DNA of 64,000 nucleotides. It comes from Himantopus leucocephalus. Lineage: Eukaryota; Chordata; Aves; Charadriiformes; Recurvirostridae. The DNA is taken from the NCBI GenBank assembly GCA_003993805.1, contig RSEF01000002.1:66206986-66270985 (forward strand), in the 5' to 3' direction. Position numbers and translations under genes: made by a program. This document shows, piece by piece, positions 36,478-48,820 of this stretch; the first letter of the stretch is position 1, and each line of letters opens with the position of its first letter. The notes beneath the pieces are model-generated. The model was given only the letters and a program-made list of their open reading frames with translations. It did no database searches and was not told the origin of the DNA.

Positions 36478-38970
36478 ACCAACCCTCAAATATTGACAAA
36501 AAATTTTTTATTGCATGTCCAAAGTGATGGGAGCTGTGTATGGACCAGCCTGTGTCCATGCTAGTAAGCTTGCTTTGACTGTGGAGCAGGTTGGGTCTGC
36601 GCAGTCTGCCCATTGGGAAGGGTCCCTATCACACAGCTGTTCCCAAGCCATGTTTGGGAGGGTTTTGAGTCGATGCTAGTTGGCCTGGGGCAAAAGCTTG
36701 CAAGGGGCTGTACTAAGAAAGGGTTAATATCTGTCACTGGCAACTGGGAATCTTCCTTACTGCTCTTTAATTTACTAAGGTAAGGCAAAACCCATGTGTG
36801 TCAAGGCATTTTTGGCAGTCTCGTAAGTACACGTTCACTGCACTGACTGCAGTTGCCACAGGTGGCCATTTTGTTCCTTCTGTACTGAGTGCAGAACATC
36901 GACACCTCCAGCTGGGTGATCACACCATGGCGGTGCCTAAGGACTGTACAGACAGTGTCTGTACATTGACAATAAAGAAAAATCTAGGCCCAACCTCAAA
37001 GACTTTTAAAAAGAACAGTCTGTTTTCTTATTTCTGGGTTGATCCCCATGGCAGCTGAGGAAGCTGGATGGCAGCTCTGTGGCTTGAATGCCTTCTGATT
37101 TTCCATTTTCACTTTATTATTTCTTATTTTTATTTAAAAGTGTATCTATCTGCTTAACTTTGTTTTCTCTGATAATGGCATTTCAAAGGAAAACACTCAG
37201 ATCATTTTTTGTTTTCCTTCTGGTTTCCTTCAAAAAAACCCCAAAACATAACACTCACATATTATATAGAAACTTAATTTCAGGATATTGATTTCTGAAG
37301 TTCCTCTTAGATCTGGTGTTTGAATCTTCCCATTCTACTTATGTTTTACTTTTTCCTAGATTGCATTTTTCAATTACAAGTTCATTGTGTGCTTTCAGCA
37401 TTAGGAGAGTCCACCACCTTTTCATTTCTAAATTCTAGAATTCAAGCCCTTTTTTAATTTCACTCTTAAGTATAATAAGAAAAGGAGAGAAAGAGAGACA
37501 CTTTAAAGCAGTTTTTTAACCTCCAGAAAGTCTTGGAAATATCATGTGCTCTGTCTGCTCCAAAGCCTAATTTCAGCATGCTCACAGTAAATAAGAAGCC
37601 CATTAAGTAAATGACAGATAGTTTTTGAGGGTTTTTTTTCTTTTGCCAGAGTTTACAGCTGTAGCGAACAGTTTGATGCAGCTCTAATTTCTAATTATGA
37701 CATACTGGGAGTGGAGGAGGTTGTCAGTTTTGCTTGTTCCTTGGTGAGAGACAGAATGATTTCATACATTGTGCTGCCAACCAATTCATCCTCCTCTATT
37801 GCAAAGCTAAGAATAATCACTGCATATTACTTGATAAACAGATGTGATCAACATTTCAGAATTGCTACTAGCTTGTCATCAACATGACCAACCAACAGCC
37901 CAAGAAAATAAATACTGTCCTGGTTCAAGATATGTGTACACCCATGTTTTTTATTTTGGGGAATGAACTTAATGAGCTTTATTATAATCTATTTCTGTGA
38001 TAGGGAAGTTATTTAGGATAAACGTGTCTTTCTGTCTTCAGCTTCTACCAAATCAGTTATTACAAAGACAAGATGGGGCGAGGGGATTGGACGTGTGTCA
38101 TGCTTTAAATGAAAACTGAAATTGCTACAGGGCACTCTAAATTCAGAAGAAGTGATCCTAATGTTAGAAGAAGGATGCTGAATCAAGAGCAGTTTTGTTT
38201 GCTAATGCAAACAGATGTGGGGATAAACTATTGAAACTAACAAGTGTATTTAATTCCCTTCAAAACATGGAGGGCGAAAGGCTGAAACTATATAAAGGGG
38301 ACTCTTGAAGTGGACCAGCTGCCCAGGCCTTTTAAGTTGTCTGTACCAGCATCTTCCCCCATTTGTCCTGCTGATTATTGCTTGATTGATGAGCTGGTGT
38401 GTGCAAAGTGACCACCTGAAAGTTCTGCAGGCTTTAAGAACTTGGTCAGTGTGTATTTGACCCTTAGAGGCCATGGATCAAATATCAGGGTTATATGCAT
38501 TTCAATAACTTTGTTTTGATACTTGAAGGGGAAAAAAATTATTCACACTAGGGGGAACGAAGGAGATTAAATATTTATGCTTGAGAGCATCTCTGAAAGG
38601 ATCTCAAGTGACTGCTGTCACCAGCCTCCTGGTCAACTTTTCTTAGCTTGAGCCCCTTCGTCTTTTCATCTCAGAAGGGTAAAATATATATTATTGTGAA
38701 GAAGAATAGCAGAAAAGCTTTTGTAGCAGACTGTGAAGGGATTTTCAGTGAGTGGCCCCTTTTGAGGAAGGAATGGGGGTTTCCTGAGAAATGGGTATTC
38801 CACACTGTAACCTGACTCAACAGGCCTCCAAGGTGGCCAGTAATTACTCAGAACAGGGCAAAAGTTTCATTTTCTGCAACTTTGCACACAGCAGATTAAA
38901 AAAAAGAAGGCTATGGGTTCACCCCCTGCCTGAAAATAAAAATTGAGGGAGGAAATTGGGAAATTTTAAA
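36478..38970. other. unique sequence; 36.5-37.0 kb of unusual composition
   Basis: The first 550 bp are GC-richer than their surroundings and end with a palindrome and an AATAAA signal (about 36970), which recalls an old solo LTR. No terminal TG...CA repeats or target duplication could be defined, so no element is called. The rest is plain AT-rich sequence. Confidence 0.4.
36945..36965. repeat. 21-bp palindrome with 10-bp arms
   Basis: TGTACAGACA is followed by a single G and its exact reverse complement. The CAGAC/GTCTG cores equal inverted SMAD-type boxes. It lies just upstream of an AATAAA. Confidence 0.9.
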
Positions 38971-39038
38971 NAAAGGCCATCTTCAGTTTGAGAGTAAACA
39001 AAAAAAAAATGAACTTCCCCCCCCCCCCAAAAAAAAAA
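38971..39038. other. single N and homopolymer tracts
   Basis: An isolated N at 38971 has no duplicated flanks. A C12 run (39017-39028) abuts an A10 run. Base accuracy here is doubtful. Confidence 0.8.
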
Positions 39039-39984
39039 TCTATTTTCTCAACCAATTGCTGTGATATGGAAAACATTCAAAAAGGAAACAAAAAGGATCA
39101 TAGGTGAATATCACATTCTGTGTGATGTGAATAATATCTCACCTGCATATTTCAGAACTTTGGTAGTGAAATTCATATAATCTGAATTTGCTGAATGATT
39201 TCCACATAAATACAATTAACATACAAATATATATTTAAGAAAATCGCTACGTTTACTCACATTAATTTTTCAAAGTTTAATGTTTGAAGACGATCTCTTA
39301 GATCCTAGTGAGTGAAAACATATGTTTATACAAAAATGCAGTTCAGTTGCAGTATATGTTTCACTCTAATTTTGCAGAGGCTTTTCCTCTGCAAGATCTC
39401 ATCTTATGACTAAGAGTAAAACAGATTGTTACATAAGACCTGTAATCTACACTTTCATATGCATTTTAATATGGTGTGTAAAGGCAAAACCAATTCACTC
39501 TCTATAGAGATTGCGTGTACTTAGATGTTTAACCCACACACATATGCAGAATTGAAAGAGATAATTAGCACAAATGTCACATGCACAGTTCCCCTCTTGC
39601 CTCTCATTCCCCTCCGTCATCCCACCAAAAAAAACCCAACCCCTAAGCAAGCCAGAACAAGGACAGGATTCCTGTGTAACAGCCTCATTCTGGGAAGAAA
39701 GCTAATGTCATTGGTTACTTGTGGAAATAAAAGTAATGGTGTGGTTGAATTTCATCCCTGTCTATTTTGACTTGAGCACTGTATATCCCTGTACTGGGTG
39801 TGCCAGCTGGCTGTGAAGGGTGATCCATCCCTATTCAGTGCATCACAGAAGTAGCTTCTCTGCCAACAATTAACCTGATACTAATTTAGGAAACTGCTTG
39901 CAATTTGAGTTGATGGAAGATTCAAAGGCCCACTTGCATCATAGGGATTATGGAAATTTTATTAGTTAGCCATCCTTCTTGTTT
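39039..39984. other. unique AT-rich sequence with one hairpin
   Basis: Apart from the stem at 39369-39397, listed separately, only an 81-codon chance frame is present. Confidence 0.5.
39369..39397. repeat. inverted repeat, 12-bp stem with 5-nt loop
   Basis: TTGCAGAGG (39372-39380) and CCTCTGCAA (39386-39394) are exact reverse complements around CTTTT. One T-G wobble and two further pairs extend the stem. Confidence 0.85.
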
Positions 39985-40480
39985 AAAATCTGTGTGGAAT
40001 AGCCTGAATTTGTTTTCCAGACCTTAAGTCATTTTTATGACTCTTTTCTGAACCCTTTCAAATTGATCAACCTACTTTTGAAGTGGATTTAGCAGAATAT
40101 GCTGGTAATGGCCTGCCAAAACATAAGTAATGTCCCTTGCCTACTTGTGTTTAAAGCCTACCTTTTTCCACCTCTCCCTTCCTGTGTGTTTTACATTGAG
40201 GATTTGCATTCGCCATTGGAGTCATGCAGCTGAACAGAGAATATCTCTATTATGACCAAGTATTGTCTAATATGATCTCCATATCTTTTTCAGTATTTTG
40301 TTTTTTCTTCCGGTTTTAATTTTTAAAAAACTGACAGGATTATCTTGCTCCCCAGTGTGCCAAAATTTACTAAGTCCATATTAGCAGTTCCTGTGATTTG
40401 CTAGCCAATTCTTATAAGGTCTTTGGATGAAATTTGTGCATAACCTCAAATTTTAAATTATCTACTTCTAATAAGAACTG
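39985..40480 (-). mobile_element. old CR1 fossil, RT fragment
   Basis: The minus strand reads VDQFERVQKRVIKMT (about 40020-40075), matching LERVQRRATKMI of CR1. Further right it reads NTEKDMEIILDN (about 40280-40315), matching the E(K/R)DLGV.VDN segment that precedes it in ORF2. The order and orientation are right, and the distance fits after allowing for indels. A weaker VMH-like match lies near 40435. Stops are frequent. It looks comparable in age to the old copy at 13.9-14.4 kb. Confidence 0.68.
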
Positions 40481-41803
40481 CTTAACAGATTTATAAAAAG
40501 GAAAATAGAAAATATTGCCATATTTTATAAAATATTATGATGTCATTACTTTTTCTTTTTTAAAACACATAAGCATACACATTTGCAATCCAGAATTCTG
40601 CCTTTTCTGCACTCTGATTGGGAAACTTCCCATCACTTTCTTTAACAGTATATTCCACTGTTATATCCTATATAATATCGAAATGCTGCACTGCCATTCT
40701 TGTTTGACTTCGTCACTTTCTTTCCTGTCATTCCTCCCCCCATTTCTAGTATATTTTAAAATTTTAGCTTTTCACATTTTATTAGATGATATAATTTTAA
40801 ATGAAACAGACTTCCTGCAGGATTACAGTATTGTGCAGTTTGAAAAGCCCAGTGTTGCATAAGCAAACAATTTCCAGTTATACCATCATTACATGTCTGT
40901 TTTTCCTTTCCCACTCTATTTTACTCATAGCTGCTTTCAGCTTTGGCAATTCTCCCATTTGAAGTACCACACATACTTCTAGTTTACGGTTATACTTACA
41001 TCCACGTATACTGTTGGACAGTAATGGATTTTGTGCGTAGATCACTACAGACTATTTCTTTAATATATGCTTTCCTTGGCCTTCAGGAGTTTGTTTCCTT
41101 GGCTTCTTAATTTATGATGTATCAGCTTACATTAAATCATGACCTTGCTTGACACAATGCATCATAAATGTTGAACTCTTTTAATGAGTATGTTTGTGGT
41201 ATGATCAATTTGGATAATCCATCTTGAACTGAAAAGGAATGAGCACAGAATGAATTCTTGAGACTATTTAACATTTAAATCTAATTCAAAAAGGGGGCAA
41301 CATGCTCTGACATATAAAAATCTAGCACAGTCCCCCAAATCAGTGTATTACTGAATGGAAGATGTAATAAATTCATATGTAAGTGTATGTGTGTCACATA
41401 CGTAGTGTCACAAAGCAGGTAACTTCTGCTTCTATAAAATTATGTGTCGTTACTGAGATGGGTGACAGTTTATTATGCTTGTCATGAAGTCCAATATAAC
41501 AGATTGTTTTTGAATTAGACCTTGTATTTGTGAACATCTGATGTTAAAAAAAAAAATATTGTCTTCTAGGTAATTGTGGCCCAAAGGCCCATACCATATG
41601 ATGGTTTGCAAATGAAAATGCTAACGTTTGTTGTGTTGAGCTGTAAGCCACTGAGTCAATAGAGACCACCAGGATGTTCATGTCTGTTTCCTCATTTCTA
41701 TGGCCTGAATTCAGTCCAGGTGTGTAACAGCAACAAATGCTGACTATTGCAAGCATCCAATTGATTGCTATCATCAGTTTAATTATGAATTTTGATAGGT
41801 TAG
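40481..41803. other. unique AT-rich sequence, nothing recognised
   Basis: A 115-codon plus-strand frame (40515-40862) has no recognisable domain and starts in AT-rich sequence that may still belong to the old CR1. Confidence 0.45.
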
Positions 41804-42077
41804 ATCATAGAATCATAGAATCGTTAAGGTTGGAAGGGACCTTTCAGATCATCTAGTGCAACCATTAACCTAACCTGACAAAACCACATCTAAACCATAT
41901 CCCCAAGTACCTTGTCTACCCTTTTTTTAAACACCTCCAGGGATGGCGATATTTTTCTCTAGAACAATATATGCCACCAGAGTCCTTACCCTCCTAAGGA
42001 GACAAAACACCTTCACATTGTCACTGCTCAGCATCAGGGCAAGGAGAGACTCTAACCTGACCTGTTCCAATCAGTGC
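41804..42077 (-). mobile_element. CR1 LINE 3' end, partly replaced
   Basis: Begins with reversed ATTCTATG octamers and the CR1 3' UTR (GGTTGGAAGGGACCTTTCAG), then a CR1-like stretch to CACCTCCAGGGATGGCGA (about 41949). From there the expected continuation (the CCTGGGCAGCCTGTTCCA region encoding WNRLP) is missing for about 110 bases. A short CCTGTTCCAATCAG appears only at 42060-42073. Either this part is badly decayed or about 110 bp of foreign sequence is inserted. Confidence 0.85.
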
Positions 42078-43571
42078 AAAAGTCACTGACAGACTGAGTC
42101 AATGTATGTTATCTTTAAATCCCACATGCAGAAGGCTACAGCTAGAGGTATTAAAATGGTTAATGTTTTATTATTTTGCTCAATCAGATGATCAAAATCC
42201 ATCCTTTCTGCAAGTCTACTTCTTCTCACAGATGTCTTCATTAAAGGGCCAGCCTTCCCTTTTTCCTGCACCACTATGGTCAGGGCCAAGTTACATGGTG
42301 TTTCTCCTGTAGCAAGGATGATTTAAGCATTCTCTATCTAATTAGCCCCGTAATTGCCTGTATGTTGTGGCAGTACCATTATTGGCTCAGTCCTTGCCCG
42401 ACTAACAATCTACAGGAGAGGAAATCATCTCTTTTGGGGCAGATGTATTTTGTAGGCTACTCTGCCATGTAACAGAGAAGGGTGGCCCAGTGGAGCCAGT
42501 GGGCAGAAACGAGGATCTGGTCCTGTTGATGACGGTAGACTTTTTAAACAGGGCTATGCAACCAAACATGTAAGCTCCACCTGAATACATGTGGAGGCCC
42601 TTGGAAAAGGTGCTACATATCCTGCTTAAAATAGCTTCAAATAACATTCTGAAAAATTCTTCAATTTCTCTGGGCGTCCTGCACTTCTCCAAGTATCTGC
42701 TGTCCGGAAATACAGAGAATATTTTAAACACTAATGAAATGTACTGCTCCCAGTGAAATGCATTAGCAACATTACGCAGCAGTTTTTAGGAGCTGGAAGA
42801 GTGACTTATCCAATTGAGACTACAGAGAGAATTTCAACAGGCACAGTGTAATCATCCAGGCTGGAGTTTGGCCAGGACACCAGGATTAACACTCAGAGGC
42901 ATGCTGCAAGAGCCTTGGGAATGAATCTTCTTTAAACTTGGATTTCATCTGGAAAATAGCAAACTTCTGCAGCCATGTCACTCAGACCTGCTCAGAGGAA
43001 AGAGGATTGCCTCATGAATCATCAGCTCTGCTTCCTGCAGCAACAAGTCTTTCTGTGACAGTTTGACCAAAGTACTGAGTCTAAACCTACTTAGTGAATG
43101 AAATGGTGGGAACATGGGTCAAGGCAGCATAAAGCACAGGTTAAAATCCTTCATAGCGCTTCTAATTTACATGTACTTTTTTTAGAGAGCAGATGAATAA
43201 GACAATTCACTGAGCATAGTGAACGCTCTTGAGTAATACTATGGAGGGAGCCCTGGTTCTATTGAAGCCAGTAGGAATGTGTCGAAATACTGAATTGGAG
43301 CAGGGTGAACGCTTGGTATGTTTGTTGATGACTTTATTTTCAAATAGGTTTCTTCCGTGTTGCATATACATTGCCCAAATCTGCAGGCATTTGTGCCCAT
43401 GCATAAGGATCTTAGATATCTAATTTTGTACTACGAGTTCATGACAGCAGCTTTGAATTGCCCTTAATATTCCCAGTAAAATGTGTGTTACAGACAAAAG
43501 AAAGTCTTCAAAATTTTTCAGGGGATAAATCTTGTCTTCTGTGGTGCAGAAACCCTCTGAAAGGAATGAGT
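42078..43571. other. unique sequence, nothing recognised
   Basis: A minus-strand frame of 109 codons (42402-42731) shows no family motif. Nothing else was seen. Confidence 0.45.
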
Positions 43572-43608
43572 GGGGGGGGGGGTNNNNNGGGTGCATTTGT
43601 GGGGGGGG
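43572..43608 (+). other. five-N gap inside G-rich tract
   Basis: A G11 run, a T, NNNNN (43584-43588), GGG, a nine-base spacer and a G8 run. The unresolved bases sit in a homopolymer that is hard to sequence and may form a G-quadruplex. Confidence 0.85.
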
Positions 43609-46600
43609 TTGATATTTTATTTTATGTACAATGGCAAGTTTAATGAGAAGCACATATTGTCACACCTAAGGGTACAACATATGCATATGGGTATATACAG
43701 CGGCCAGGTAGGACCCATAGTGGTAGGATCCTTCTCCCCACCCTCCTTCATTCCTCACAAGCTCAGAAACACACAGGGGTGTATGCAAGCTGAATCTGCC
43801 CATGAGGTCTGTGTCTTATTAGGAAGAACAGGTTGAATTTTGCTGGGAAAAAAATGAATGATCTGGGCTCAAGGAGTGGCACCGTTTCTTGAGGCATTGC
43901 TTGAAGTATGTACCATGCAAGAAAAATACGGTGTTCTTATCTGTGAGATTGTGTTATCATTTGCATGATCATTGCAACTGGAGCTTGCTTGGCTTCTTTG
44001 TGCTAGCCACTGTATAAGCATATATTGAATGATGTCTGCTGCATTGTGCAATGTAAAGTAGGATATCAGACCTAGTTTGGATATAACTGCATTTGAATGG
44101 CATTTATTCTGGGCTAATTTACCCACCTGAGAAGTTCATTTGGCACCAGCACCCCTCTCCATCACTATATTGCACTGTCTATATGCACCTGAAGAGACAG
44201 CCTGTGCCCTATGGGGCCCTCATTCTGGCAGGTGTGCTGCGACTATGAGAAAGTACTACGCTATTTTCTCTGTCTGATGGTAAATTGCAATGTTTTAATG
44301 ACAACCATCGTATGTGATGAACTTTGAGAAAGAAGTGAACTACAATGCAACAAAATCTACCAACTGCTGGTCATGTGCAGTGTCTTTTAGTCTGTCTCAT
44401 GCTTTTTAACTGCAGGGAGAGTACCCTGAGGACCCAAAACAGAAAACTGCTTATCTTGTGCTGAGAAAATCTTCTTAATGTTTGTGCTTTAATTCCATCA
44501 TAGTCGAACTCTAGCTTAGATGGCAAGTTGTATACACACTTAAGTGCTTCTTATCAAGGCTTAAGTACTGGATGGTGCCATGCTACATGCTTGAGTATGG
44601 TACCCACTGCCAATAAATGAATGTTAGGGCTTCATCTGTGTAATTGTAACCTTTCAACTCATACTTGGTTTGCAGCTGCTAATTCCACTTATGTGTCTGT
44701 GTTGTAATGCTACATCATCCCATACCTGAGACAATCACGCATCATGATCTATTACCATTCACCGCTGGAAAATTTCACCCTTTAAACTCAGCGGCTGGAT
44801 TTATTTCAGCTGCCTGAGATTTGCTGTTATGTGTACAAACCAAAATGTTTATAGACCTTATAAGAGCAGAACACTGAATGTTTGTCACTAATTTGTTTCA
44901 TCATGTTTCAAGCTAGAGAAATTTGACAAAGCTGCTAAATTGAAGTGAGTCAGAGCTTCAACATTCCTGCAGGATTCTTTTGTGAACAGAGGCTTTTAAA
45001 CAGTTTACGATGTAATCACAGCAACAGTGGAAAGTCTTCTGGTTTCAAAAACAAAACAAAAAGGAATAAAAATGCCAAACACTTGAGCAGAAAGTAAGCC
45101 TTCCCTATGTGCAAAGTAAATGATTTAGTGATGTTCTCTTCACGTTAAATGAGGCAGGAGATCACAAACTAAAAAAACCAAAAAGATTTAAAAATGATTT
45201 TAAAATTAATTATGCTTCATGCCCATGATAGTATTTAAATTGCATTTAAATTGGTTATGCATGCATTGGGTTTGTTGCATAGTGAATGCATTTTTGTTTG
45301 TAATCTAAGTGGAGCTAGGCTTCTTTTGTGAGATACACTCAGCGTGATCATTGAGTTCAACGTGAAGCTCATAGAAGGAAATGCCAACAGAATCAGGAGC
45401 ATATAGTATGATAACTGTTATGTGAAGAATGTCAATTCAGCTGTGTCAAACACTTTTTTTTTCATTTGCTACAGTGCCTTATTGCTGTAAGCTATTTAAA
45501 ACCAATCATATACAGCGTAAATTTTGCTGAAGCAAAATACCTTGTTTCAGTCCACGATCAGACTGAGAACATCAAAATAGTTCATGGAAATCCAGTTATG
45601 AAGTAATGCCGTCTGTCATCACACCGGTCTCTGTCTAGTGAAGAGGAAACTCCAGTTTTCCATTGGCACAGCTATTATTTTCTTCTGCAATAGAGATACT
45701 CCAACTATTTGCCTCACTACTTTTCCACTAATGAAGGTGAAAGCCAAATAGTCCTGATCAAAAGGCAGGGATGCGGCTGACCGCTTGGATACAGATCCTG
45801 GTGGATTTGATCCCAGTCAGGGTTTGAGTTGAGGAGGGTGAAGGTTAAGAGGTATAGCAGTGGCGTGTGCTCAGGTGCTGTAACTACCAAATTGGTCACT
45901 AGCATTTAAATAGTCATGACTGTAAGATGAAGTAGACACAGACTAATTGTCACTAAGTGTGTGATGGGCGCCTACTGCAACAGTAGTAGATGCCTCTAGT
46001 AATAATAGCACCTCATTTATCATATGTTTTGAGTTTAAGTGTTTAGTTTGAGAAATAAATTAATTTATTCTGAAAAACCCACTTTAAATAATTGACCTAC
46101 TGTGACCACAACTTTAAAAGTATCTCTGTTGCATTGGCTATACTGTACTTTTCTCCCATGTCTAATCTACATGGAAACCATTGATTTAATCTGATAGATT
46201 ACATCTGTGGTTTTGGTCCTGCAATAAATCTTCATTGATGATCTGCAACAAAGGTCTGTCATGTATTCAAACATTTGGATTTCAGGCATTTGGGTTGCAG
46301 TCAGTGTAAACAAATGCTTATTTCACATTCAGTCTTCCCCTCACACCCATCTGACTGCCATACGACCTTGGGGATGCCAGAAACACACACCACGTGCCGA
46401 AGGCTCTGTTTCTGGGCGTGCCTGGCTCTTGACAGCTCTAGGTATGTGCATGTTTCTCTGCCATGTGAGACCCAAGAAGATGCACAAAATGGGCATTTCA
46501 CCACAGGGCTTAGTCTGGAAGATATTCTTGTATCATGCTTGCTGGACCAGGTCTGAGACAATGGAAGGGGTGTCGACATTTTCTTCTTTAACTAAATAAC

Positions 46601-46647
46601 TCTCACTACACAATGTACTAAAGAGGGAAATTCAGTTCCTTCTTTTT
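43609..46647. other. unique sequence without recognised genes
   Basis: Holds a small direct repeat (ATTTAAATTGC/ATTTAAATTGG, 45233-45254) next to ATGCATGC. Frames of up to 112 codons near 46.3 kb overlap on both strands and show no domain. Confidence 0.45.
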
Positions 46648-46935
46648 GCAAAGGCACGTACTGATAGGACGAAGGGTAAAGGCTTCAAAGTGGAAGAGGG
46701 TAGATTTAGAATAGATATTAGGAAGAATTTTTTCACTATGAGGGTGGTGAGGCGCTGGAACAGGTTACCCAGGGAAGTTGTGGATGCCCCATCCCTGGAA
46801 GTGTTCAAGACCAGGTTGGATGGGGCTCTGAGCAACCTGATCTAGTGGGAGGTGTCCCGTCCATGGCAGGGCGGTTGGAACTAGATGATCTTTAAGGTCC
46901 CATCCAACCTAAACCATTCTATGATTCTATGATTC
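46648..46935 (+). mobile_element. CR1 LINE 3' end
   Basis: From 46663 to 46845 the plus strand is open and reads as the CR1 ORF2 C-terminus: DRTKGKGFKVEEGRFRIDIR, then [20 protein letters not shown], then DAPSLEVFKTRLDGALSNLI and a TAG. The 3' UTR follows (GGAACTAGATGATCTTTAAG) and ends in tandem ATTCTATG octamers at about 46917-46932. There are no stops in the retained part, so the copy is fairly young; its LDGAL ending agrees with the copy at 15.0 kb. Confidence 0.95.
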
Positions 46936-48356
46936 CTTATCCTGCACTTCTTACTGTTTCAGGTAAAGATATTAACAGGTGAATTAAGAAAAGGCTGGCT
47001 TAGGTGCCTGCTGCAGATGCGTCAAGACTGTAGATTTTGATGGTCAATAGTGCCTACACCTATCAGCTTCCGTACCTAAACACTTTAGAGATTGTCTCTA
47101 AAACACAGCTTTCTCCTTGGACTTTCCAATTAGCTTCAGGATGGCTTTTGTAATTATAGTCATAGCTGCCTGTGCAATATGGGGAGAGGTGGGCAGGACC
47201 TTGAGAAGGAACTTAGGTGCCCAACTGCTATTTATAGTTGCTTATGGGCAAAGTTAAGTGCTTGAAAACTTTTTTCTGAGGGTCTGCCTATCCATTGCAC
47301 CTTCTCAGTTCTGCCTCAGGCCTGAACCCTTTCGGATTTGCAAGGTGGAGTTTCCCACACCCATCTCACTGTAGGGGCTCAGTTGATTCTTTGGCTAGTT
47401 GCATAGCAATTTAAAAGTGAGTTCCTGCAGCACTTGAAAATCTCCATCACTGGCTTTGTAAGAGAAGGAAACAGGGTATTACATGGTTGTTTCAGTGTCT
47501 TCAGTATAGGTAAGTACAACATCCAGCATGTGTTTTGACGTGACAGAAATGTGAAGGCAGGCACAGATCGTTGGCTGTGGAGTATCCCACCTGCCCTGCC
47601 CCACTCCCTTCCTCACAGCACCCCAAGATGCTGCAGCATCATGTGGCACCGAAAGCAAGGGCAGGAACTCATCAACCAAAAGGGAGGGCTGCATTGAGGA
47701 AACCTGTTTGCTCCCATATCTGCACATTGTCCAGTGATCCCTCCCAATGACCTTTCCCTCTGAGGGCTTTGTATGCAGGAAGTACCTGTGAGTGTTAATT
47801 ATGATTGATTTGCCATGCTTTTAGATGACCGTTTATATCATCCCTTGCCCTCAGTGACCTTTCTGAGACCACTCAACAGAGCACTCCAGTCTATACACTA
47901 ATATAGAAGAAAGAAAATTCTAATGTTTGTTGCAAAATTGGCCACATTTGGTTTTATTTCTTGCAAAAATCAGTCTTAGTTGACTGAGGTTGACTGAGAA
48001 GCCTGCATCTGGATTAAACAAATGGTAACTTCGAGGAATTTTGCTTAAAAGGCCAAATAATGCAGAAAGTACATGATTTCCAATATAGAAGACAAGAAAT
48101 GTTTGTCTGACTTATGAAAACTGTATTCCCTTTCTTTTGAAAGACAAAGCATTAAAATATGGAGTGGTCAGTTCATAGCATGTGTAAAATGTGTACTATT
48201 TGAGGCAAGAGGGGAAATTGTCTTCAATATGACTACAAAGGGCTAAGCACTTATGTTCTTGATTTTTCAATAAATGGGTGACAGTAATCTGGCTGTTCAG
48301 AAAATAAAATATAAACACCACTGAGTATAAGACATTGGTAACAAGTAGCTAGCATT
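46936..48356. other. unique sequence, nothing recognised
   Basis: Only frames of up to 82 codons without domains. Confidence 0.5.
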
Positions 48357-48602
48357 TTAGCTTTCTGTCATACTCATAGCACTGATTTCTAATATTAATT
48401 CAGGAATCTGTTTTGCTGCCGTGTTTTCTTTTTTACTCTCCAGAAAAAGGAGGAGTTCTTCTTCAGTAAAGGAGCTCTGAATATACCGAACTTCACATTC
48501 TTGTTGCCAAACATCTTGGTTTGTCTGATTTAGCTCGCTGAACTCTGTAGGTCTAGCTTGGTGGTACCCTGTATCTGTCCCTCTATCATTCAAATAGAGT
48601 GC
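48357..48602 (-). other. unidentified open frame, coding-like composition
   Basis: The minus strand is open for about 81 codons from just after a TAA (48603-48605) to a TAA at 48357-48359. The product is hydrophilic and rich in E, Q, S and T (for instance QECEVRYIQSSFTEEELLLF and LESKKENTAAKQIPELILE), unlike the K/F/L/I-rich chance frames around it. There is no ATG until the last six codons; the first usable codon is TTG at 48593. It could be a terminal exon, a piece of a retrocopy or mobile element, or chance. The acceptor context at the open edge is poor. No family was recognised. Confidence 0.25.
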
Positions 48603-48747
48603 TTACTTTATAAATGCATTTCTGAGTATTAAAAAAGTAAAAATATATACCTCGCTCAGTCTCCAGTCAGGCTGCTGGCTTCTTCTCTTTACCAGTAATA
48701 TGTTATATTTATTGCTTTTATTACTTTAATTGGGATATTCTGTAGAT

Positions 48748-48820
48748 TCATTATTATTATTATCATCATTATTATTATTATCATGTAGAATCTTTATTAT
48801 TATCATCATCATCATCATCC
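48748..48820 (+). repeat. compound (TTA)n/(TCA)n trinucleotide microsatellite
   Basis: Two blocks of TTA and TCA triplets separated by GTAGAATCT, ending in five ATC-type units. Likely polymorphic. Confidence 0.95.

Noticed and set aside
36490..37060. Possible solo LTR with AATAAA
   Set aside because: GC-richer block with a polyadenylation signal, but no TG...CA ends, no target-site duplication and no recognised family; noted only in the spacer description.
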